64,000 nt of DNA from Microbacterium sp. oral taxon 186 str. F0373 (lineage in GTDB: Bacteria; Actinomycetota; Actinomycetes; Actinomycetales; Microbacteriaceae). Every line of letters begins with the position of its first letter. Position 1 is the stretch's first letter. The stretch lies in the NCBI RefSeq assembly GCF_000411455.1, contig NZ_KE150457.1, positions 1-64,000 of the forward strand, given 5' to 3'. The notes below the pieces were generated by a model. The model saw nothing but the letters and a program-made list of their open reading frames with translations, ran no database searches and was not told the origin of the DNA. This document shows positions 14,682-25,376 of the stretch, in pieces. Made by a program: the position numbers and the translations under genes.

Positions 14682-15275
14682 ATGGATCCCGACACCCCGG
14701 CGATCGTCACGCTGATCGGCGTGATCGTGCTGTTCATCGCGCTGTGCGCAGCCCTGATCCTCGTCGTGATCTCACTTCGGCGTCCGCGAGGCCCGGTGCT
14801 GATCGCCGCGGCCGCGATCGTCGTGCTCGCACTCGTCACCCTCAGCATCCTGCCGGCGCACCTGCCCGTCCTGGCCGCCGCTGCGCTGGCGATCCTCGGC
14901 ACCGCGCTTGCGGTCGTCGGCGGCAACCCGTTCACGCGCTGGGTGCTGTCGGTCGCCGACGGCGGCCGAACGACAGAGGGCCCGCGCGGCGGCATCCTCG
15001 TCGAGATGATGTCCGGCCGCGATACCGATGCCGTCCACGAGGAGGAGATCCTGCGCGGCGGCACGACGATCGGCTACCTCGAGCGGGCGTGCGCGGCCCT
15101 CGGCATCCTCGCCGGCTTTCCCGGAGCGGTCGCCATCGTCGTGGCGCTCAAGGGCGTCGGACGATTCACGGAGCTGGCCACACCGGCCGCACGCGAGAGA
15201 TTCATCGTCGGCACGATGGCGAGTCTGCTGTGGGCGTGCGCCGTCGCGGGAGTCGTCTGGCTCGCGGTCTGGTGA
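14682..15275 (+). CDS. Small integral membrane protein of unknown function
   Basis: This 197-aa protein has five hydrophobic segments: three in the first 80 residues, one around 140-160 and one at the very C-terminus. A charged middle loop contains DGGRTTEGPRGG and EEEILRGGTTIGYLERA. I do not recognise a named family with certainty. It resembles uncharacterised membrane proteins found next to SatD in actinobacteria. Here it is convergent with the satD gene, whose stop is 14 nt away, so the two may work together. The ATG follows GGGAGAC, a moderate SD. Confidence 0.75.
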   Translation: MDPDTPAIVTLIGVIVLFIALCAALILVVISLRRPRGPVLIAAAAIVVLALVTLSILPAHLPVLAAAALAILGTALAVVGGNPFTRWVLSVADGGRTTEGPRGGILVEMMSGRDTDAVHEEEILRGGTTIGYLERACAALGILAGFPGAVAIVVALKGVGRFTELATPAARERFIVGTMASLLWACAVAGVVWLAVW

Positions 15276-15289
15276 CGTGAGCCGGGGGC

Positions 15290-15949
15290 TCACACGTCGG
15301 ATGACGGTGTCGGGTCGGCGCGCAGCTGCGTGTACCCCTCGACGAGGGCGGCGACCCCCGCGACCCCGAGGGCCTGAGAAACCGCCGACTGGGTGATGCC
15401 CTCCGCGGCCGCGAGCTCCGCCTGCGTCACCCCGAGGATCCGTCCATAGGCAAGCCGGCGGGTGCGCGGCGCCATGGCGGTCACCAGTTGGTCCCGCGCG
15501 AGGAGGTAGGCGTTGGCCACTCGGACGTCGACGGCGGTTCCAGCATCGGCGACGACCCAGGTGCGCGCGCCCGGGATCGTGCGCGCCTGCGCGGCGTGGA
15601 TGGCATCGATCGCTTCCCGCGCAGCCCACCACGCCGGCCCCTCGGCGAGCGTCCCTACGCGGGAGGGGACGTCGCTGTGCGCTCCGATCCCGATGCCGAA
15701 CCGACAGTCGAGATCGTCGGGCAGCGCGAGCCGAATCAGCAGCAGGGCCGCCATGGCGGCATCCAGAGAGGGGTAGACGCCCTGCAGCTCGTCACCCACC
15801 GTCGCGGTGAGCTGTCGCTCCGCCAGGGGCACGTCCCGCTCGACGCGGGCGATCGCCTCTTCCAGAGCGCGTTGGGCGGCAGCCCGATCGGGAAGACCAC
15901 GCGATCCGACGATGTCGGCGATCACAGCGACACTCATGAAAAGAAGCAT
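15290..15949 (-). CDS. SatD family protein with C-terminal helix-turn-helix
   Basis: This 219-aa protein follows the SatD family pattern. The N-terminal two thirds (MSVAVIADIVGSRGLPDRAA, TATVGDELQGVYPS, RFGIGIGAHSDV) resemble a nucleotide-cyclase-like fold. The C-terminal segment GVTQAELAAAEGITQSAVSQ reads as a DNA-binding helix-turn-helix. The family is named after a Streptococcus mutans acid-tolerance operon; its biochemical role is unsettled. Two starts 12 nt apart (15949, 15937) have no clear SD. A long palindrome sits immediately upstream, which suggests the protein regulates its own gene. Confidence 0.8.
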   Translation of the reverse strand: MLLFMSVAVIADIVGSRGLPDRAAAQRALEEAIARVERDVPLAERQLTATVGDELQGVYPSLDAAMAALLLIRLALPDDLDCRFGIGIGAHSDVPSRVGTLAEGPAWWAAREAIDAIHAAQARTIPGARTWVVADAGTAVDVRVANAYLLARDQLVTAMAPRTRRLAYGRILGVTQAELAAAEGITQSAVSQALGVAGVAALVEGYTQLRADPTPSSDV

Positions 15950-15953
15950 ATCG

Positions 15954-15974
15954 CTGATATTCAGAAAATATCAG
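15954..15974. promoter_or_regulatory. Palindromic operator candidate upstream of satD
   Basis: A perfect 8-bp inverted repeat, CTGATATT and AATATCAG, is separated by 5 nt and extends imperfectly into CATAT/ATATG outer arms (about 15948-15980). It is strikingly AT-rich in a high-GC region and lies 5 nt before the satD start. It is a likely binding site for a dimeric regulator, possibly SatD itself. Confidence 0.6.
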
Positions 15975-15984
15975 TATATGACTG

Positions 15985-17433
<1,449 letters not shown>

Positions 17434-17651
17434 GCGAGCACCGTGCCGACGCTCCGCCCGGTGCGCTCCGCGCGGCGCAGAGCCCGCCGCAGCACGTTCA
17501 TCCGTACCGACGCGCCGCATCGCGGCATCCGATGCGACCAGACGAGACGGATGAGCGAGCCGCGGACCCCTCCCCACACCGCCCCGCTGCTCACGTATGC
17601 ACAGATACCGCCGCCCGACCCGTCGCGCGGGAGGAGGCGCGGCACGCTGCG

Positions 17652-18719
17652 ATGATGAGTCGTCGCCCGTCGCCGCTGCCCGACAGCCTTCCGGAGTCAT
17701 TCTCCGTCGCGCAGGCGCAGGATGCCGGGGTGTCGCCGCGCCGGCTCCGCGCGCGCGATCTGACCGCGCCGTTCCGGGGCGTGCGATCGCGGCCTCCAGC
17801 GGAGTCCGCGGCTGCGGTGGACGATGACGCGTCGCCCGCTGCGAACGAGAATGCGCGGCTGCGCCTGACGATCCACCGTGCGGCGCGCGCGTATGCGACT
17901 CGGGCGGTCCCCGGCATCCTGTACACCCACGTCACGGCAGCGGTGATCTGGGATCTGCCGCTTCCGCTGCGGTTGCTGCGTCGCGGCGCCGAAGCGATCG
18001 ACGTCGCCGTGCTCGGCGAGCGGCGAGCACCGAAGGGCGTGGGGGTGCGGGGCCATCAGCTGCGCGCCGAACTCACGAGGACCGGCGTGCGGCGCGGGTT
18101 GCGCGTGGCCGCGCCGGCATCGGTGTGGGCGCAGGTGGCTCCGCTGCTGTCGGCGGCAGAGCTCGTCGAGCTGGGCGACGCGATCGTGCACATCCCGCGG
18201 CGACGGGGGATGCATCGCGGCACACCCGCTGACGCCTTGGCGACGCGCGACGACCTGGTGGAGGCGATGGAGGCCGGCCGCCGCGTCGGTGCTGCGCGAC
18301 TGCGCGCGGCGCTGGGGCTGATCCGGGTCGGGGCGGCCTCACCACCGGAGACGCGGATACGTCTCGCGTGCGCGCGTCGGCAGCTACCCGAACCCCTCCT
18401 CGACGTCGACGTGTTCGGCGTGGACGGCAGACCCATCGGCTTCACCGAACTGGCTTTCCCGGACCACGGCGTCCTCGTGGAGTACGAGGGCGATCACCAC
18501 CGTCGATCGCCGAAGCAATGGCAGCGCGACATCGAGAAGCACGCGGCCTGCGTGGCCGCAGGATGGGAGGTCGTGCGCCTGACGGCCGCAGACCTGCATC
18601 GGGACGCTGCGCCCGCTGCCGCGAAGATCGCCGCAGCGTTGGCTCGCGGCGATCTTCGCCGTTCATCCGTCCCGTGGGGTCGTGTCGCCGCTGCAGATGC
18701 GGCGGGAGGGGACGGATGA
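17652..18719 (+). CDS. DUF559-type (Vsr-like nuclease fold) protein with AbiEi-like N-terminus
   Basis: This 355-aa protein has an N-terminal region (FSVAQAQDAGVSPRRLRARD) resembling the winged-helix start of AbiEi-type antitoxin-like proteins. Its C-terminal domain resembles the very-short-patch-repair endonuclease fold: PPETRIR near 231-237, ELAFPDHGVLVEYEGDHH near 266-283, then WEVVRLTAADL. Such stand-alone proteins are abundant in Microbacteriaceae and have no established function. No cognate AbiEii-type toxin lies beside it. Two ATGs in tandem (17652, 17655) can serve as start; GGGAGGAGG upstream is rather distant. The gene is divergent from argH. Confidence 0.7.
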   Translation: MMSRRPSPLPDSLPESFSVAQAQDAGVSPRRLRARDLTAPFRGVRSRPPAESAAAVDDDASPAANENARLRLTIHRAARAYATRAVPGILYTHVTAAVIWDLPLPLRLLRRGAEAIDVAVLGERRAPKGVGVRGHQLRAELTRTGVRRGLRVAAPASVWAQVAPLLSAAELVELGDAIVHIPRRRGMHRGTPADALATRDDLVEAMEAGRRVGAARLRAALGLIRVGAASPPETRIRLACARRQLPEPLLDVDVFGVDGRPIGFTELAFPDHGVLVEYEGDHHRRSPKQWQRDIEKHAACVAAGWEVVRLTAADLHRDAAPAAAKIAAALARGDLRRSSVPWGRVAAADAAGGDG

Positions 18720-18724
18720 ACGGC

Positions 18725-19813
18725 TCAACCGGGGATGACCGCGCGGGTGGCGTATGCCAGGGCGCGTTCCAGGGGGCCCCGGCCGAGGACGAGGGCCCAC
18801 GCGGTGCAGAAGACCAGCGTCGCGCCGACGAACGGCCAGAACGGCTGCAGGTCGCGAAAGCCCGACAAGTCGCCGACGTCGCCCATGGCAAGGGATGCCC
18901 ACACGGCCCACGCGACGATCTGCCCGACGTACGCGGTGAGCGGCATCGACCCCACGGCGCGCACGGGCAGCAGCACGATGCGCGCAGGCGTGCGACAGAT
19001 CAGCAGACACAGGCCGATGACGGCGAGCGCGAAGCCGCCCGATCCGACCGCCTCGAGCACACCGCCGGAGTGCGCGCCGTCGGCCAGCACCCGTCCGAGG
19101 TACGAGTCCTCGGGCAGGTCGATGACCGTGGATGCCGCGGCGGCGGCCATCGCGCACGCCGCGCCGCCCGCGACCAGCGCGAGCAGCGTGCGCGGGGCGC
19201 GCAGGTCGGAGCGTGCGGCAGCCAGACCCGCGATCAGGAAGGCCGCCCACAGGAGGAAGGGATAGTGCCAGCCCAGCAGCAGAACGAGATCGCCGCCGAT
19301 CGCCCCGGCGGCCACGAGCGCCCGATCCGCCAGCGGCAGCACCCAGGGGGCGCCGACGCCGACGACGCCGGCGAGGACCCAGAGGGTGGATGCCGGCAGG
19401 CGCAGCAGCGGCACCGCGAGGAGGAACAGGATGCCGTAGGCCGGCAGGATCACGTAGACCGGGACACCCGTGGCATTCAGCAGCATCCCGATGCCCCAGA
19501 TGATCGCCGCCCGCACGACCAGGCGGCGCCGGGCGACGACGAGCGTGCGACCCGTCGCGGGCGTGCGGCCCGCGCTCGCCCGCGCACCGGTCATGAGAGC
19601 GATCGAGACCCCCGCGAGCGTCGCGAACAAGATCGAGGACCGCCCGTTGACGAGATCGACCCACGCCGCGGGTTGCGCAGCATCGAAATGCGCGATCACC
19701 AACAGGTGCGCGGCGAACATCCCGAACACCGCGAGACCCCGCGCGAGATCGACGCCGGCGAGCCTGCCGTCGCCATCCAGCGTGCGCGCGCGGAGCGGAC
19801 GGGGGGCCGTCAT
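18725..19813 (-). CDS. DUF418/HGSNAT-like membrane acyltransferase-type protein
   Basis: This 362-aa multi-spanning membrane protein begins with the DUF1624/HGSNAT-type opening GRLAGVDLARGLAVFGMFAAH, followed by an NGRSSILFATLAGVSIALM segment. The C-terminal half carries PVRAVGSMPLTAYVGQ, the DUF418 hallmark. About nine to ten membrane segments are predicted by eye. Relatives are thought to transfer acyl groups across the membrane, but no substrate is known. It starts 25 nt after the argF stop on the same strand, so it may be the tail of the arginine operon transcript. Its stop faces that of the DUF559 gene only 5 nt away. Confidence 0.8.
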   Translation of the reverse strand: MTAPRPLRARTLDGDGRLAGVDLARGLAVFGMFAAHLLVIAHFDAAQPAAWVDLVNGRSSILFATLAGVSIALMTGARASAGRTPATGRTLVVARRRLVVRAAIIWGIGMLLNATGVPVYVILPAYGILFLLAVPLLRLPASTLWVLAGVVGVGAPWVLPLADRALVAAGAIGGDLVLLLGWHYPFLLWAAFLIAGLAAARSDLRAPRTLLALVAGGAACAMAAAAASTVIDLPEDSYLGRVLADGAHSGGVLEAVGSGGFALAVIGLCLLICRTPARIVLLPVRAVGSMPLTAYVGQIVAWAVWASLAMGDVGDLSGFRDLQPFWPFVGATLVFCTAWALVLGRGPLERALAYATRAVIPG

Positions 19814-19838
19814 CGTCGTCCCACCGTCCGCATCCCGA

Positions 19839-20762
19839 TCACTGCTGGCGCAGCAGCCAGACCAGCAGGGCCTTCTGGGCGTGCAGCCGGTTCTCCGCCT
19901 CATCCCAGACCACGCTCTGCGGTCCGTCGATGACCTCGGCATCCACCTCGTAGCCGCGGTCGGCGGGGAGGCAGTGGATGAAGATCGCGTCGGGGTCGGC
20001 GAGGTCCATCGTCTCCTGCGTGACCTTGTATCCACCGAGGTCGTGGACGCGCTGGATCTTCTCCTCCTCCTTGCCCATCGACACCCAGGTGTCGGTGACG
20101 ATGACGTCGGAGCCGGCGGCCGCCTCGGCGGGATCGGTGAAGAGCGTGACCGAGCCGCCGGTCGTCGCGGCGATGCGATCGGCATCGGCGATGACGTCGG
20201 CGCGGGGGGCATACGCGGCGGGCGAGGCGACGCGCACGTGCATGCCGGCGGTGACGCCGGCCAGCACATAGGAGTGACCCATGTTGGAGGTGCCGTCGCC
20301 GAAGAACGTGAGGGTCAGACCCTTCAGCTCGCCCTTGTGCTCGCGGATGGTGAGCAGGTCGGCGAGCAGCTGGCACGGGTGGAAGTCATCGCTGAGGGCG
20401 TTGATGACCGGCACCGTCGTGCCGCGCGCCATCTCCTCCAGGCCCGCCTGCGCGTAGGTGCGCCACACGATGGCCGCGACCTGGCGCTCCAGCACCCGCG
20501 CGGTGTCGGACGGCGTCTCCTTGCCCCCGAGCTGGCTGTTGGCGGTCGAGATGATCAGCGGCGATCCGCCGAGATCGGCGATTCCGACCGCGAACGACAC
20601 GCGCGTGCGCGTCGAGCTCTTGTCGAAGATGACCGCCACGGTCTGGGGGCCCTCGAGGGGCTTGAGCTTCCAGCGATCCTTCTTCAGGGCGACGGCCAGA
20701 TCGAGGATCTCGGCCTGCTCGGCCGAGGTGAGATCGTCATCGCGGAGCAGGTGTCGGGTCAT
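19839..20762 (-). CDS. argF: Ornithine carbamoyltransferase
   Basis: This 307-aa enzyme makes citrulline from ornithine and carbamoyl phosphate. The carbamoyl-phosphate loop KSSTRTR is at 48-54, with WRTYAQ, the HPCQ motif (FHPCQLLADL) and the ornithine-site HCLPADRG. It is the fifth gene of argCJBDF. Its ATG overlaps the argD stop by 4 nt (ATGA), indicating coupled translation and fixing the start. In many actinobacteria argR and argG follow; here a DUF418 gene follows instead. Confidence 0.97.
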   Translation of the reverse strand: MTRHLLRDDDLTSAEQAEILDLAVALKKDRWKLKPLEGPQTVAVIFDKSSTRTRVSFAVGIADLGGSPLIISTANSQLGGKETPSDTARVLERQVAAIVWRTYAQAGLEEMARGTTVPVINALSDDFHPCQLLADLLTIREHKGELKGLTLTFFGDGTSNMGHSYVLAGVTAGMHVRVASPAAYAPRADVIADADRIAATTGGSVTLFTDPAEAAAGSDVIVTDTWVSMGKEEEKIQRVHDLGGYKVTQETMDLADPDAIFIHCLPADRGYEVDAEVIDGPQSVVWDEAENRLHAQKALLVWLLRQQ

Positions 20763-22057
20763 GCGGAGGCCTCCGGGGTCGAGGGGTCGGACGCGTCGAG
20801 CACGAGGGCGTCGGCGACGGTCGCGAGGGAGCGGGTGAACAGGTCGATGAACTCGTCGATCTCGACGTCGCCGATGGTCAGCGCGGGCGCGATGCGGATC
20901 GTGCTGTCGTTGGCGGCGTTGACGATGAGTCCGTGCTGCTGTGCGGCGGCCACGACCGCACCGGCCACGGGATGCCGCAGCGCGACGCCCAGCAGCAGGC
21001 CCGCGCCACGGCATCCCTCGACCAGCGGCGACGGGATGGCCTCGATCGCGGCGCGCAGCTGCGCGCCGCGGACGGCCGCGTTCTCGACCAGGCCGGCGCG
21101 GTCGATCTCGCCGAGCACGGCCAGGGAGGTCGCCGTCGCGAGCGGATTGCCGCCGAAGGTCGAGCCGTGCGTGCCCGGGTAGAAGAGGTCGCTGGCGGCG
21201 CCGAAGGTGATGAGCGCCCCGATCGGGAAGCCGCCGCCGATGCCCTTGGCGACGGTGATCGCGTCGGGCGTGATCCCCTCGCGCTGGAAGGCGAACCAGG
21301 CACCGGTGCGACCCGCGCCCGTCTGGATCTCATCGACGATCAGCAGCGCACCGTGACGCGCGGTGATCTCGCGTGCTGCGGTGAGGTATCCCTCCGGCAG
21401 TGGGACGACACCCGCCTCACCCTTGATGGGCTCGACGAACAGGGCTGCCACGTCGTCGCCCATGGCCGCCTCGAGGGCTTCCACCGTCGAGTCGAGGAAC
21501 TCGACCCCGGGGACCATCGGCAGGAACGGTGCCTGCATGTACGGCTTTCCGGTGAGGGCGAGCGTTCCCATCGTGCGGCCGTGGAACGCATCCTTCAGCG
21601 CCAGGATGCGGGGGCGCGCGGCGCGCGCGTCCGTCGCCGCGCCGTGCAGGCGGGCGAGCTTGAAGGCGGCCTCGTTCGCTTCGGCGCCCGAGTTCGCGAA
21701 GTACACGCGTCCGGTGTCTCCGGCACCCGACAGGCGCTTCAGCTCGGCGGCCAGCGCCAGCTGCGGCGGTGTCGCGAAGAAGTTCGACACGTGCGACAGC
21801 GTGGCGGCCTGGCGCGACACGGCCTCCACGAAGACGGGGTGTGCGTGACCGAGCGAGGTGACGGCGATGCCCCCGAGGAAGTCGAGGTAGCGGCGCCCGT
21901 CGGCGTCCCAAAGCGACGAGCCCTCGCCGCGGACGAACAGGGCCATCCGGTCGCCGGCGTTGCGCACGAGGTCGCGCCCGGCATCGTCCTGCCACATCGC
22001 GCTCGTCCCCTCGAGCAGATCCGACTCCTGCACGCTCACGTTCTGTACGCCGCTCAC
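20759..22057 (-). CDS. argD: Acetylornithine aminotransferase
   Basis: This 432-aa class III PLP-dependent transaminase converts N-acetylglutamate semialdehyde to N-acetylornithine. The PLP lysine is K271 in [14 protein letters not shown], preceded by [11 protein letters not shown] at 242-252; [12 protein letters not shown] is at 122-133. The GTG at 22057 overlaps the argB stop (GTGA). That start gives about 20 residues more than the compact family core and is accepted because of the overlap. An internal start near residue 21 (MWQDD) is possible. Confidence 0.96.
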   Translation of the reverse strand: MSGVQNVSVQESDLLEGTSAMWQDDAGRDLVRNAGDRMALFVRGEGSSLWDADGRRYLDFLGGIAVTSLGHAHPVFVEAVSRQAATLSHVSNFFATPPQLALAAELKRLSGAGDTGRVYFANSGAEANEAAFKLARLHGAATDARAARPRILALKDAFHGRTMGTLALTGKPYMQAPFLPMVPGVEFLDSTVEALEAAMGDDVAALFVEPIKGEAGVVPLPEGYLTAAREITARHGALLIVDEIQTGAGRTGAWFAFQREGITPDAITVAKGIGGGFPIGALITFGAASDLFYPGTHGSTFGGNPLATATSLAVLGEIDRAGLVENAAVRGAQLRAAIEAIPSPLVEGCRGAGLLLGVALRHPVAGAVVAAAQQHGLIVNAANDSTIRIAPALTIGDVEIDEFIDLFTRSLATVADALVLDASDPSTPEASA

Positions 22058-22956
22058 TGCGCCACCACCTCTGTTCCGATTCCCTGCTCCGTGAAGACCT
22101 CGACCAGCACCGAATGGGGCTGGCGTCCGTCGATGATCGCCGCTGTGTCGACGCCGCCGTCGACGGCGTCGAGGCACGCCTGCATCTTCGGGATCATGCC
22201 CGACTCCAGCCGCGGCATCATCGCGCGCAGCTCATCGGCGGTCAGATGCGAGACCAGCGAGTCGCGATTCGGCCAGTCGGCGTAGAGGCCCGCGACATCC
22301 GTGAGCACGACGAGCTTCGCCGCGCCCAGCGCGACGGCCAGAGCGGCTGCCGCGGCATCCGCATTGACGTTCAACGAGTGCCCGGGGTTATCGAGGTCGG
22401 GTGCGATCGACGAGACCACCGGGATCCGACCGGCGGCGAGCTGGTCGAGCACCGGCTGCGGGTCGACGCGGACGACGTCGCCGACGGCGCCGAGATCGTG
22501 CTCGGTACCGTCGATCACCACGCCGCGCCGCCGCCCCTGGAAGAGCCCCGCGTCCTCCCCCGACACCCCGACGGCGAAAGGCCCGAACGCGTTGATGCGC
22601 CCGACCAGCTGCGGGTTCACCTGACCGGTGAGCACCATCCGCACGACGCTGATCGCCTCGGTCGAGGTCACCCGGTAGCCGCCCTTGAACTCGCTGGGGA
22701 TGGCGAGCCGATCGAGCATCTGCGAGATCTGCGGGCCTCCCCCGTGCACGACGACCGGCTTGACACCGACGAACCGGAGGTACGCGATGTCCTGCGCGAA
22801 CGCGTCCTGCAGCTCTTCGGAGACCATGGCGTTGCCGCCGTACTTGATCACGATGATCTGCTCGCGGAAGCGCTGCAGCCACGGCAGCGACTCGATGAGG
22901 ACGGCGGCCTTCTCGGCGGCCTCCTCGGGCGTGGTCTGCTGAATCTTGCCGGTCAT
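22054..22956 (-). CDS. argB: Acetylglutamate kinase
   Basis: This 300-aa amino-acid kinase phosphorylates N-acetylglutamate, usually the arginine-inhibited step in organisms with the cyclic pathway. [10 protein letters not shown] (35-44) and VHGGGPQI (70-77) form the phosphate and substrate loops. [13 protein letters not shown] and the C-terminal [12 protein letters not shown] are conserved. Its N-terminal extension (about 25 residues before the core) is the helix found in arginine-sensitive hexameric enzymes, so feedback inhibition is likely. The ATG overlaps the argJ stop by 4 nt. Confidence 0.97.
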   Translation of the reverse strand: MTGKIQQTTPEEAAEKAAVLIESLPWLQRFREQIIVIKYGGNAMVSEELQDAFAQDIAYLRFVGVKPVVVHGGGPQISQMLDRLAIPSEFKGGYRVTSTEAISVVRMVLTGQVNPQLVGRINAFGPFAVGVSGEDAGLFQGRRRGVVIDGTEHDLGAVGDVVRVDPQPVLDQLAAGRIPVVSSIAPDLDNPGHSLNVNADAAAAALAVALGAAKLVVLTDVAGLYADWPNRDSLVSHLTADELRAMMPRLESGMIPKMQACLDAVDGGVDTAAIIDGRQPHSVLVEVFTEQGIGTEVVAQ

Positions 22957-24110
22957 GAGCTGTACGCGCTGTTCTCGTGCACGTAGTCGTGCGTCAGATC
23001 GTTCGTGAGGATCGTCGCCGCGGCCGCGCCCGCCTTGAGGTCGATGAGCACGTCCGTCGCACGCGGCGTGAGGTCGACCTCCTCGCGGGGACGGTCCGGC
23101 GCACCCGCGCTGCACAGTCGCACCCCGTTGAAGCTCACATCCACGGCGTAGGGGTCGAAGGCCGCCTGCGTCGTGCCGATCGCGGCCAGCACGCGGCCCC
23201 AGTTGGGGTCGTTTCCGAAGATCGCGGCCTTGAAGAGGTTGTTACGCGCGACCGAGCGCCCCACCTCGACGGCGTCGTCCTCGGATGCCGCACCCACGAC
23301 CCGGATGGTGATGTCGTGACTCGCACCCTCGGCATCCGCCTGGAGCTGTCGGGCAAGAGAGGTGCACACCTGGATCAGTGCCGCGCGGAACGCCTCCGCA
23401 TCCGGCGCGAGCCCGCTGGCTCCGCTGACCATGAGGGTGACCTGGTCGTTGGTCGACATGCAGCCGTCGGAGTCGAGCCGGTCGAAGCTCACCCGGGTGG
23501 CGGCACGCAGGTGCGCATCGGCCTCCGCGGCAGACAGCACCGCGTCGGTGGTGATGACCACGAGCATCGTGGCAAGGCCGGGAGCGAGCATCCCCGCACC
23601 CTTCGCCATCGCTCCGATGGTCCACCCCTCAGCTGTGACCACCGCCATCTTCGGCACGGTGTCGGTCGTCATGATCGCGCGCGCCGCGCCGTCTCCGCCA
23701 TCGTCCGACAGCGCGGCGATCGCGCGCTCGGTGCCGTCGAGCACCTTCGCGCGGAAGACCTCGTCGCCCGTGCCGATGAGCCCGGTCGAGCACACGAGCA
23801 CATCGCCGGGGCTGACACCGAGCAGCTCGGCGGCCTTCTCGGCCGTCTGATGCGTCGTCTGGAAGCCGAACGCGCCGGTGAAGCAGTTCGCGCCGCCCGA
23901 GTTGAGCACGATCGCCTCGACGGCGCCGTCCTGGATGGCCTGCTGCGACCACAGGATCGGGTTCGCCTTGGCGCGGTTGCTGGTGAAGACCGCGGCGCCG
24001 ACGTTCAGCGGGCCACGGTTGACGACGACGGCGACATCGGGCTTGCCGGTCGACTTGAGGCCGGCCACGACACCGGCGGCGGCGAATCCTGCGGGGGCGG
24101 TGACGCTCAC
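22953..24110 (-). CDS. argJ: Glutamate N-acetyltransferase / amino-acid acetyltransferase (bifunctional ArgJ)
   Basis: This 385-aa enzyme recycles the acetyl group from N-acetylornithine to glutamate and in the bifunctional form also uses acetyl-CoA. The precursor cleaves itself before Thr181 in the motif GLATML (178-183), leaving Thr as the nucleophile of the beta chain. [11 protein letters not shown] and DNDPNWGR-like FGNDPNWGR segments are present. The presence of argJ with no argA or argE here indicates the cyclic pathway. The GTG start overlaps the argC stop (GTGA). Confidence 0.97.
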   Translation of the reverse strand: MSVTAPAGFAAAGVVAGLKSTGKPDVAVVVNRGPLNVGAAVFTSNRAKANPILWSQQAIQDGAVEAIVLNSGGANCFTGAFGFQTTHQTAEKAAELLGVSPGDVLVCSTGLIGTGDEVFRAKVLDGTERAIAALSDDGGDGAARAIMTTDTVPKMAVVTAEGWTIGAMAKGAGMLAPGLATMLVVITTDAVLSAAEADAHLRAATRVSFDRLDSDGCMSTNDQVTLMVSGASGLAPDAEAFRAALIQVCTSLARQLQADAEGASHDITIRVVGAASEDDAVEVGRSVARNNLFKAAIFGNDPNWGRVLAAIGTTQAAFDPYAVDVSFNGVRLCSAGAPDRPREEVDLTPRATDVLIDLKAGAAAATILTNDLTHDYVHENSAYSS

Positions 24111-25156
24111 GGTGCCACTCCGTTCACGGTCAGACCCGTGGCCTCGGGAAGGCCCAGGGCGATGTTCATCGACTGGATGGCGGCACCGGCGGTGCCCTTG
24201 ACGAGGTTGTCGACGGCGGTCACGACGACGACGCGGTTCGCGGCGCGATCGATCGCGAGGCCGATGAGGGCGGTGTTGGCGCCCAGCACGTCCGCCGTGC
24301 GGGGGAACTGGCCCTCGGGGAGCAGCTGCACGAACGTCTCACCGTCGTACGCGCTCTCCCAGGCCGAGCGGATCTCGGCATCCGTCACGCCGTCCACGAT
24401 CGGCGCCGTGGAGGTGGCAAGGATGCCGCGGGCCATCGGCACCAGCACCGGCGTGAACGAGATGCGGGCATCAGCCGCACCGACGACCGAGAGCGCCTGC
24501 TGGATCTCGGGGATGTGGCGGTGCGTGCCGCCGACGGCATACGGGTTGGCGGTGCCGAGGATCTCGGAGGCGAGCAGGTTCGTCTTCAGGCTCTTTCCCG
24601 CGCCCGACGGGCCGACCGCGAGGACGTTGACGATGTCGCGCGCATCGATCACCCCGGAAGCGACGCCGGGAACGAGGCTCAGCGCCACCGTGGACGCGTT
24701 GCAGCCCGGGGCCGCGATGCGGGAGGCGCCGACGAGACGCTCCCGCTGCTTCTGTCCACCGGCACCGACGATCAGCTCCGGCACGCCATACGTCCAGGGC
24801 TCGTGGAAGGCGCCGCCGTAGAACGCGTCCCACGCCGCAGAGGAGGTCAGGCGGTGATCGGCACCGGCGTCGATGACCAGCGGCGTGTCGGCGAGCGCAT
24901 CGGTGTACTGACCGGACTGGCCGTGCGGGAGGGCGAGGAAGACGACGTCGTGGCCGGCGAGCACCTCGGGCGTCGTCGGCTGCAGGGTGAGACCGGCCAG
25001 CGAACGCAGGTGCGGCTGATGCTGGATGAGCGCATCGCCCGCGTTGCTGTGCGCGGTGACGGTGCGGATGTGGACGTCGGGATGGGCGGCGAGGAGGCGC
25101 AGGATCTCGCCGCCGGCATAGCCGGAAGCGCCGGAGACGGCGACCGAAAGGGTCAT
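24107..25156 (-). CDS. argC: N-acetyl-gamma-glutamyl-phosphate reductase
   Basis: This 349-aa NADPH-dependent reductase makes N-acetylglutamate semialdehyde. The NADP loop is GASGYAGGE (9-17), and the catalytic cysteine is Cys152 in IAAPGCNAS. The GTHRHIPEI segment carries the active-site histidine. It is the first gene of argCJBDF. The ATG is preceded by AAGG at SD distance, and 174 nt of leader separate it from the promoter at 25337-25366. That leader encodes an Arg-rich peptide and can form alternative hairpins. Confidence 0.97.
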   Translation of the reverse strand: MTLSVAVSGASGYAGGEILRLLAAHPDVHIRTVTAHSNAGDALIQHQPHLRSLAGLTLQPTTPEVLAGHDVVFLALPHGQSGQYTDALADTPLVIDAGADHRLTSSAAWDAFYGGAFHEPWTYGVPELIVGAGGQKQRERLVGASRIAAPGCNASTVALSLVPGVASGVIDARDIVNVLAVGPSGAGKSLKTNLLASEILGTANPYAVGGTHRHIPEIQQALSVVGAADARISFTPVLVPMARGILATSTAPIVDGVTDAEIRSAWESAYDGETFVQLLPEGQFPRTADVLGANTALIGLAIDRAANRVVVVTAVDNLVKGTAGAAIQSMNIALGLPEATGLTVNGVAP

Positions 25157-25203
25157 TGTTCAACCTTATTGTGACGTGAGTCGGCAAACGGTGGGCTCGA
25201 AGC

Positions 25204-25258
25204 GGCGACACCGGCGACTCGACCCGTCACGGCGACAGGGAGCTCGCGGGGTCGCCTA
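25204..25258 (-). promoter_or_regulatory. Candidate attenuator in the argC leader
   Basis: Right at the stop codon of the leader peptide the transcript has GGCGACCC (25256 down to 25249). Downstream there are three copies of GTCGCC, at 25231-25236, 25213-25218 and 25204-25209, plus GGGTCG at 25220-25225. Any of these can pair with the single GGCGACCC, so hairpins compete and ribosome position on the leader peptide could choose among them. No T-rich terminator tract is visible, so the output might be RBS access rather than termination. Confidence 0.4.
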
Positions 25259-25330
25259 GAGTCGGCGGCCGGCCTGACGTCGGCGCGCACGCAGCACCGT
25301 GGGGACGGTGACAGGAGCGGCGGCGTGCAT
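25256..25330 (-). CDS. Arg-rich leader peptide upstream of argC (24 aa)
   Basis: A 25-codon reading frame (ATG to TAG) encodes a 24-residue peptide with six arginines among its last eleven residues (residues 14-24: LRARRRQAGRRL region). Two of the arginine codons are CGA, usually infrequent in such genomes. A TAGCGT hexamer lies exactly 6 nt before the ATG and a TTGCGA -35 lies 18 bp further up, so the mRNA probably starts at the ATG. A leader rich in the pathway's end product, followed by competing hairpins, is the classic layout for ribosome-mediated attenuation. I infer that role; no homologue is recalled. Confidence 0.55.
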   Translation of the reverse strand: MHAAAPVTVPTVLRARRRQAGRRL

Positions 25331-25336
25331 GCGGAG

Positions 25337-25366
25337 ACGCTATCGCGCGGCGCGTCGTCGTCGCAA
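25337..25366 (-). promoter_or_regulatory. Promoter of the arginine operon leader
   Basis: TTGCGA (25366 to 25361), an 18-bp spacer and TAGCGT (25342 to 25337) form a plausible sigma-A promoter. The -10 ends 6 nt before the leader-peptide ATG, the spacing seen in leaderless actinobacterial transcripts. Confidence 0.55.
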
Positions 25367-25376
25367 ATCGACGCCG

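Noticed and set aside
17652..18719. Complete AbiE toxin-antitoxin system
   Set aside because: Only an AbiEi-like N-terminus is suggested. No nucleotidyltransferase (AbiEii) gene lies on either side.
25157..25336. Classical ARG boxes for ArgR at argC
   Set aside because: No pair of AT-rich 18-bp palindromes of the ARG-box type could be found; the leader is GC-rich throughout.
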